DNA of 11,235 nt from Planctomycetota bacterium (GTDB taxonomy: Bacteria > Planctomycetota > Planctomycetia > Pirellulales > Pirellulaceae). Shown here one piece after another: positions 7,318-11,235 of this stretch (within the stretch, counting starts at the first letter, position 1; every line of letters starts with the position of its first letter). The translations under genes were made by a program, and so were the position numbers. Where the stretch lies: contig JAEZAS010000394.1 in the NCBI GenBank assembly GCA_023430365.1, positions 1 to 11,235 on the forward strand, in the 5' to 3' direction. Below the pieces are notes generated by a model. That model made no database searches, was not told the DNA's origin, and was given only the letters and a program-made list of their open reading frames with translations.

Positions 7318-8697
7318 CTAGGTCGCCGAGTGCATCGGCCGGTCGAGCCCCAGCCGCTTCATCTTCTTGTAGAGCGTCGTGCGGTTGATGCCCAGAGCAT
7401 CGGCCGTCGCGTTGCGATTCCAGTCGTGCTTCTGCAGCATGTCGAGGATGATCGCCCGCTCGGGAGCCTCGAGCGCTTCCTTGAGCGCCTTGCCCGTCAG
7501 GCCTTCGGTCCCAACCGGCTGGCCGGCGGTGAACGAATTCGGCAGATCGTCGACGGCGATCTTCGGTCCACGGCCCAAGAGCACCGCTCGCTCGACGACG
7601 TTCTGCAACTCGCGGACATTGCCCGGCCAGCTATAGCGCTGCATGACCTGCAGGGCTTCGTCGCTGAAGCCGTGCATGACCTTGCCCGCTTCCTCGCACG
7701 TGCGTTGCAGAAAGTGCTGGGCCAGCATGTGAATGTCGGCCAGTCGCTCACGGAGCGAGGGAAGCTCGATGTTGATCACGTTGATCCGGTAGAACAGGTC
7801 CTGCCGGAACCGCCCTTCGGCCACCGCTTTGCCCAGGTTCTCGTTGGTGGCCAGGATGACACGTGTATCGACTTTCTGCGTCTTGGTGCTGCCAACGGGT
7901 TCGAACTCCAGCTCTTGCAGCACGCGCAACAGCTTCACCTGCAGGCCGGCCGAGGAAGTGCCGATTTCGTCGAGGAAGATCGTTCCCTTGTTCGCCTGCG
8001 TGAACTTGCCGATCTTGTCTCCCACCGCTCCGGTGAACGCTCCGGCGGCATGACCGAAGAGCTCGCTTTCGAGCAGGGTTTCCGGCATGGCTCCGCAGGC
8101 CACTTCCACAAACGGCTGATCGCGGCGACTGCTGCGGCGATGGATGGCCCGCGCGAGCAGCGATTTGCCCGTTCCGCTCTCGCCCGTGATCAGCACGGTC
8201 GCCCGGGTATCGGCAATCCGATCGACCATGTCGAAGATCTTCAACATGCGATGGTCGTGGCCGACGATGTTTTCCAAACCAAAGCGCAGATCGAGCTGCG
8301 CTTTGAGTTTCTGGTTCTCTTCCAGCACCTCGCGCTGAGAGAGCGCCCGCTCAATCGCGAGCAGCAGCTCGTCGTCGATCAGCGGCTTGGTGAGCAAGTC
8401 GAAGGCGCCCGCGCGGAGCGCTTCGATCGCGGTATCCACATTGCCGTAGCCGGTGATGAGCACCACCGTCAGTTCGGGCTTGTTTTTCCGACACCAGGCG
8501 AGCAGCTCGAATCCGTCGCTGTCCCCCAGCCGAATGTCGCAGAGCACCAGGTCCAGTGGTTGCGAGGCGATGATCGCCTGGGCCTCGTGCGTAGTGGCAG
8601 CCGCATGCACCGTGAAGCCCTGCTCGCGCAACCATTGCGCCATCGATTCCAGAAGAAGACGGTCGTCATCGACCAGTAGCAGGTTGCCAGTTTTCAT
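7318..8697 (-). CDS. NtrC-family sigma-54-dependent response regulator
   Basis: A 459-residue transcription activator of three modules. The receiver domain (about 4-118) has the acidic cluster Asp10-Asp12, phospho-acceptor Asp54 (LCDIRLGD), Thr82 and Lys104. The AAA+ domain (about 142-370) has Walker A GESGTGKS (172-179), the sigma-54 contact loop GAFTGA (219-224), Walker B TIFLDE (239-244), the Arg-finger region FRQDLFYRINV (297-307), and WPGNVRELQNVVERA. A Fis-type helix-turn-helix closes the protein (about 413-452; ATADALGINRTTLYKKMKRLGL). All key residues are present, so phosphorylation-driven opening of sigma-54 promoters is expected. The ATG at 8697 is preceded by GGTGGA three bases upstream, a tight but possible ribosome site. 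The target genes are not evident: no sensor kinase adjoins, and no perfect -24/-12 promoter is visible in the window. Confidence 0.96.
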   Translation of the reverse strand: MKTGNLLLVDDDRLLLESMAQWLREQGFTVHAAATTHEAQAIIASQPLDLVLCDIRLGDSDGFELLAWCRKNKPELTVVLITGYGNVDTAIEALRAGAFDLLTKPLIDDELLLAIERALSQREVLEENQKLKAQLDLRFGLENIVGHDHRMLKIFDMVDRIADTRATVLITGESGTGKSLLARAIHRRSSRRDQPFVEVACGAMPETLLESELFGHAAGAFTGAVGDKIGKFTQANKGTIFLDEIGTSSAGLQVKLLRVLQELEFEPVGSTKTQKVDTRVILATNENLGKAVAEGRFRQDLFYRINVINIELPSLRERLADIHMLAQHFLQRTCEEAGKVMHGFSDEALQVMQRYSWPGNVRELQNVVERAVLLGRGPKIAVDDLPNSFTAGQPVGTEGLTGKALKEALEAPERAIILDMLQKHDWNRNATADALGINRTTLYKKMKRLGLDRPMHSAT

Positions 8698-8839
8698 GCG
8701 TCCACCATCGTAAGGCGAAAGCCAGAGCCGCTCCCCGGTTGGGGGGACAATTTCGCGTCGACCGGCTCACCCGGATCGTACGGGAAGCAAGCCCACGCCA
8801 ACTCTGCGACTCAGGCAGTTTTATCTTGGGTCGTAGGGT

Positions 8840-8867
8840 TATTTAGGTTGCCGTTTGCTAACGTCAA
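8840..8867 (-). promoter_or_regulatory. Candidate promoter for the NtrC-type gene
   Basis: On the - strand, TTGACG (plus coordinates 8862-8867; five of six consensus) is followed after 16 bases by TAAATA (8840-8845; three of six). A TTGCCG hexamer lies in its spacer and the palindrome CAACGTTG overlaps its -35. The leader would be about 135 bases. Confidence 0.33.
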
Positions 8868-8975
8868 CGTTGTGGCAGAAATACGACCGGCAACTCCGCA
8901 ATTTGCCGCAAAGCACGGAAAAACTACCGTTCCCCCGAGCAACCCAAAACCCACAAGCGATTCACTCGTAATGAC

Positions 8976-9041
8976 TTAAGGGGACAGCCCGCACAATCGG
9001 CACAGAGGCAACTGCCGACAGTCCTGGCTATTTCCCCTCAA
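8976..9041. repeat. Nested imperfect palindrome, about 66 bases
   Basis: The outer arms are TTAAGGGGACAGCC (8976-8989) and GGCTATTTCCCCTCAA (9026-9041). They pair over 11 positions plus AGCC/GGCT, broken by one mismatch and a 1x3 internal loop. Inside, after a symmetric 7x7 internal loop, TCGGCA (8997-9002) pairs perfectly with TGCCGA (9013-9018) around a 10-base loop. It may be a REP-like or miniature mobile palindrome, a structured RNA, or a cis-regulatory element. The sequence alone does not decide. Confidence 0.6.
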
Positions 9042-9091
9042 AATAGTAGGATTGTGAACAGTTACGGGTGAAAATCTCTCCACCCTCCCGA

Positions 9092-9120
9092 TTTACGGGA
9101 GTAAGAAATTTCCGTACGAT
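9092..9120 (+). promoter_or_regulatory. Candidate promoter with overlapping inverted repeat, for the NarL-type gene
   Basis: TTTACG (9092-9097; four of six) and TACGAT (9115-9120; four of six) are spaced by 17 bases. The inverted repeat TACGG (9094-9098) and CCGTA (9112-9116) spans the interval between them, exactly where an operator would block or position RNA polymerase. The leader to the ATG at 9230 would be about 100 bases. Confidence 0.4.
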
Positions 9121-9131
9121 TGTCGCGACCC

Positions 9132-9155
9132 CGGAACAGAGTTGCGTCGGAACAG
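9132..9155 (+). repeat. Direct repeat CGGAACAG, two copies
   Basis: CGGAACAG occurs at 9132-9139 and 9148-9155, 16 bases apart start to start. It lies just downstream of the candidate promoter and upstream of the NarL-type gene. Spacing of roughly one and a half helical turns puts the copies on opposite DNA faces. A binding site or an RNA leader element are both possible. Confidence 0.45.
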
Positions 9156-9229
9156 TATGTTGGTGCTGACCTTAGGCGCGGGAACCAGAGAAGCCCGTAC
9201 TCAGTGGCAGCCCAGCAAAAAGGAACGGT

Positions 9230-9862
9230 ATGACGATAAATCTACTTATTGCTGACGACCACGAAGTGGTCCGCGCTGGTGTAGCTGCCATGTTGCAGGG
9301 CTCGGACGTGCAAGTGGTAGGCGAAGCCGCTACTGGCAACCAGGCGATTGAACTGGCGATGAAGCTGCACCCGGATGTTGTTCTGCTCGACATCCGCATG
9401 CCCGACACAGACGGCCTGGAGGCTCTGGAGCGGATCCTGGATCGCTCCCCCCGCTCCAAGGTCGTGATGTTCACCGGGCACGACAACCCGACCTACGTCG
9501 CTCGCGCGGTCGCTCTCGGAGCGGCTGGCTACGTGATGAAGGGGGCGGGCCGGGAAGAAGTCGTCAGCGCTATTCAACGGGCTCACACGGGACTCCCGCC
9601 CGACACCGAGAGCGTGATGGGCCGGGTGAAGAACACGATGGCTCGTCGTCGTCCGACCTACGACGAAGACATTCCACTGACCAATCGCGAAGTCCAGGTG
9701 TTACGCCACGTGGCGCTGGGCCTCAGCAATCGCGAGATCGGCCGCTCGCTCGATATCAGCATCGAGACCGTGAAAGAGCACGTGCAGAACATCCTGCGGA
9801 AGCTCGAAGCGGGCGATCGTACCGAAGCCGCCGTCTGGGCGGTCAAGAAAGGCCTCGTTTAG
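9230..9862 (+). CDS. NarL/FixJ-family response regulator (REC plus LuxR-type HTH)
   Basis: A 210-residue cytoplasmic transcription factor. The ATG at 9230 has a good ribosome site, AGGAA at 9221-9225 within an A-rich run. The receiver domain (about 3-118) has Asp9, Asp10, the phospho-acceptor Asp54 (LLDIRMPDTDG), Thr82 and Lys104. A linker (about 120-147) with several Arg residues joins a LuxR/GerE-type helix-turn-helix (about 148-210) with LTNREVQVLRHVALGLSNRE and ISIETVKEHVQNILRKL. All expected receiver residues are present. Two-component regulators of this type are usually phosphorylated by a histidine kinase, often encoded nearby, but none is in this window. It is transcribed away from the NtrC-type gene across the long spacer and converges on xerC. 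Its targets are unknown. Confidence 0.95.
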   Translation: MTINLLIADDHEVVRAGVAAMLQGSDVQVVGEAATGNQAIELAMKLHPDVVLLDIRMPDTDGLEALERILDRSPRSKVVMFTGHDNPTYVARAVALGAAGYVMKGAGREEVVSAIQRAHTGLPPDTESVMGRVKNTMARRRPTYDEDIPLTNREVQVLRHVALGLSNREIGRSLDISIETVKEHVQNILRKLEAGDRTEAAVWAVKKGLV

Positions 9863-9875
9863 GGCCAATCGCTTC

Positions 9876-9897
9876 GGCCGACGCACGCGCGTCGGCC
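9876..9897. terminator. Bidirectional hairpin between convergent genes
   Basis: GGCCGACGC (9876-9884) pairs perfectly with GCGTCGGCC (9889-9897), 9 bp with a 4-base loop. It fills most of the 35-base gap and abuts the xerC stop codon. Neither side has a strong T-run, so it may act as a weak terminator or a 3' stabiliser for both transcripts. Confidence 0.6.
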
Positions 9898-10839
9898 TCA
9901 CGAATCTTCGCTTGGGCGTCGAGCATTGCTCCGCCCCGCGGTCTTGGCGCGTGGATGCGCTCGATCGTAGACCGCGCGCAGGCCAGCCGTGCTGACGTGG
10001 GTATAGATCTGCGTCGTCACCAGGCTTTTGTGGCCGAGCAATTCCTGCACGCTGCGAATATCGGCTCCGCGATCGAGCAGGTGGGTAGCGAAGCTGTGTC
10101 GCAAGGTGTGCGGCGTCGTGCGCAGATCGAGGCCGGTCAGCTTCAAGTACTTTTCCAGCATCCGCGCCACGCTACGTGTCGTCAGCCGGCGGCCGAAGCG
10201 ATTCGTGAACAAGGGCCGCAGCGCCCCCTGCGGCTCCTTGGGATGCGATGGGCGAACCTTCATCCACCTCTGCATCGCCTTGACGGCGAACGAGCCGAGC
10301 GGAGCAAACCGCTCGCGGCGCCCCTTACCGCGAACGCGCACGAGGCCCTGTGGCACGTCGACGTCGCCATCGTTGATGCCGACCAGTTCGCCGACGCGTA
10401 GCCCGGCCGAGTACATCACCTCCAGGATCGCGCGGTCGCGCAGCCCCAGCGGCGTTCCAGCCGGCGGAGCCTCGAGCAGTTGCCCAATCTCGGGGGACGA
10501 CAAGAAGTGCGGCAGGTTGCGATCCGGACGCGGGTTGCGCAGCGGCTTCGCGGGGTTTGATCCAGCGAGTGATTCGCGCTGGGCGAATTTGTAGAACGTG
10601 CGCAGCGATGCAAGTCGCCGGGAGATCGACGTCTTGGCGTATCCCGCTTCATGCAACGCCGAGACATAGCCGCGGAGGTCGAGCGGTGTGATCTCCGAGG
10701 GTTCCGGCGTGCGGCCGTAGGCCTCCGTCAGATACTCCGCCAGCGCCGAGAGGTCCTCGCGATACGACTTGATCGTCAGCGGCGAGGCGTTGCGCTCGAC
10801 GCTGAGGAAGCGCAGGAATTGACCGATTGCGGACTGCAC
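9898..10839 (-). CDS. xerC: Tyrosine recombinase XerC/XerD family
   Basis: A 313-residue site-specific recombinase, close to the usual length of about 300. Its expected role is resolving chromosome dimers at a dif site. The N-terminal SAM-like core-binding domain (about 1-88) contains FLRFLSVERNASPLTIKSY and ISRRLASLRTFYKF. The catalytic domain (about 108-290) has the complete active set: Arg148 (SAGLRVGEL), Lys172 (GKGRRER), His244 and Arg247 (HTLRHSFATHLL), His270 (LLGHKSL) and the nucleophile Tyr279 (IYTHVS). The GTG start at 10839 has GAGGG 8 bases upstream. The last 20 residues or so are basic and low-complexity. It lies 71 bases downstream of the 102-residue gene on the same strand and is probably cotranscribed with it. 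XerC and XerD cannot be told apart safely by eye; the symbol is the more likely of the two. No dif-like site is evident here. Confidence 0.93.
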   Translation of the reverse strand: MQSAIGQFLRFLSVERNASPLTIKSYREDLSALAEYLTEAYGRTPEPSEITPLDLRGYVSALHEAGYAKTSISRRLASLRTFYKFAQRESLAGSNPAKPLRNPRPDRNLPHFLSSPEIGQLLEAPPAGTPLGLRDRAILEVMYSAGLRVGELVGINDGDVDVPQGLVRVRGKGRRERFAPLGSFAVKAMQRWMKVRPSHPKEPQGALRPLFTNRFGRRLTTRSVARMLEKYLKLTGLDLRTTPHTLRHSFATHLLDRGADIRSVQELLGHKSLVTTQIYTHVSTAGLRAVYDRAHPRAKTAGRSNARRPSEDS

Positions 10840-10910
10840 TTCACAAGCCCTCGAACCCAGCAGCTAACTACTGGCAGAGAAATTGCGCATCTGTTTGCCG
10901 GGATCACGCC

Positions 10911-11219
10911 TCAGGCAATCTCGTCTTCGCTCTCGAGATCGATCGCCGGATGATCGGCCGGCAAGGGCAGCGTGAAGCGAGGTTGCGTGCGCGGCTGGAC
11001 CGGCGTGCGCGTGGACGTTTCTTCCGTCTGGCCCTCGGGGACCGTCTGGCGGATCCGTTGGCTCAAGACGGCGGCGTCGTACCAGCTGAAGCTGAGTTCT
11101 GGATTCGAGGCGAACCTTCCGAGCGTGCGCAAGGCTTCACTGCGTCGCTGGTCGTCGAACAGAAAAATGTAGCGCTCTTCCCCTTTGACCAGCGCGAGCA
11201 CATTGATGTCTTGCGTCAC
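10911..11219 (-). CDS. Small uncharacterised protein upstream of xerC
   Basis: A 102-residue protein with a GTG start at 11219 preceded by AAGG (plus 11227-11230) with a 7-base gap. The gene is therefore complete, although it lies at the window edge. The N-terminal part (residues 5-58) has an ordered look: INVLALVKGEERYIFLFDD, then RRSEALRTLGRFASNPEL and FSWYDAAVLSQRIRQ, suggesting a small alpha/beta fold. Residues 60-102 are Pro/Thr-rich and acidic at the end (LESEDEIA), probably disordered. It has no signal peptide or membrane segment. Its placement 71 bases before xerC, same strand, suggests an operon. I do not recognise the family and give no function. I believe similar proteins occur in other planctomycetes, but that is memory and is not shown by the sequence. 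Confidence 0.8.
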   Translation of the reverse strand: MTQDINVLALVKGEERYIFLFDDQRRSEALRTLGRFASNPELSFSWYDAAVLSQRIRQTVPEGQTEETSTRTPVQPRTQPRFTLPLPADHPAIDLESEDEIA

Positions 11220-11235
11220 AGAGCAACCTTTCTGG

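Larger units (their letters stand above)
8698..9229. other. Long noncoding spacer between divergent response regulators
   Basis: This 532-base spacer has no credible coding frame and is visibly richer in A and T than the flanking genes. It contains a candidate promoter for each gene, a nested palindrome, direct repeats (all listed separately) and three copies of a TTGCCG/CGGCAA hexamer: 8848-8853, 8888-8893 and 8903-8908. The last two form an inverted repeat with a 9-base gap. A palindrome CAACGTTG lies at 8865-8872. CCCC/GGGG (around 8733-8744) can form a small hairpin in the leader of the - strand gene. The dense motifs suggest control of one or both regulators. Confidence 0.6.

Noticed and set aside
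7171..8679. A 502-residue open frame on the + strand over the NtrC-type gene
   Set aside because: Antisense shadow of a gene with intact receiver, AAA+ and HTH domains, and it overlaps the end of serA.
8786..8800. Sigma-54-like promoter on the - strand (TGGCGTGGGCTTGCT) upstream of the NtrC-type gene
   Set aside because: The GG and GC elements are 9 bases apart rather than the required 10, and the -24 box is imperfect. It is a near miss worth a mapping check but not a call.

Overview
The window looks like a chromosomal segment of a high-GC planctomycete, probably of the order Pirellulales. That placement is an inference. It rests on the style of the small uncharacterised proteins (an ERR-rich basic protein and a 102-residue protein upstream of xerC), the frequent GTG starts, the long noncoding spacers and the mix of response regulators. 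Nothing in the window names a species. I see no rRNA, tRNA, CRISPR array, transposase or phage gene, so this reads as core or near-core chromosome rather than an accessory island.

Left part (1-4137, all + strand): the 3' end of a membrane-anchored protein of unknown function (to 494), a 317-base noncoding stretch, a small basic protein with repeated ERR motifs (812-1186), a very clear intrinsic terminator (1268-1303), a secreted TPR protein that is probably a lipoprotein (1449-2189), and a membrane-anchored protein with two GGDEF domains (2395-4137). The first GGDEF domain looks catalytically intact and the second is degenerate.

Middle (4371-7262, + strand): serC and serA, the phosphoserine aminotransferase and 3-phosphoglycerate dehydrogenase of serine biosynthesis. 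They are separated by 159 bases containing overlapping, mutually exclusive stem-loops built on a recurring GGAACG/CGTTCC motif. These two enzymes carry out the first two steps from 3-phosphoglycerate to serine. The third enzyme, phosphoserine phosphatase, is not in the window.

Right part: an NtrC-type sigma-54 response regulator on the - strand (7318-8697), convergent with serA. A 532-base spacer with candidate divergent promoters, a 66-base nested palindrome and short direct and inverted repeats separates it from a NarL/LuxR-type response regulator on the + strand (9230-9862). Neither regulator has a sensor kinase beside it. The NarL-type gene converges on a - strand pair, xerC (9898-10839) and an uncharacterised 102-residue protein (10911-11219), with a perfect hairpin between the 3' ends.

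I did not find a convincing new multi-gene system. The most interesting material is regulatory: the serC-serA spacer and the long spacer between the two response regulators. The tandem GGDEF protein and the small uncharacterised proteins come next.
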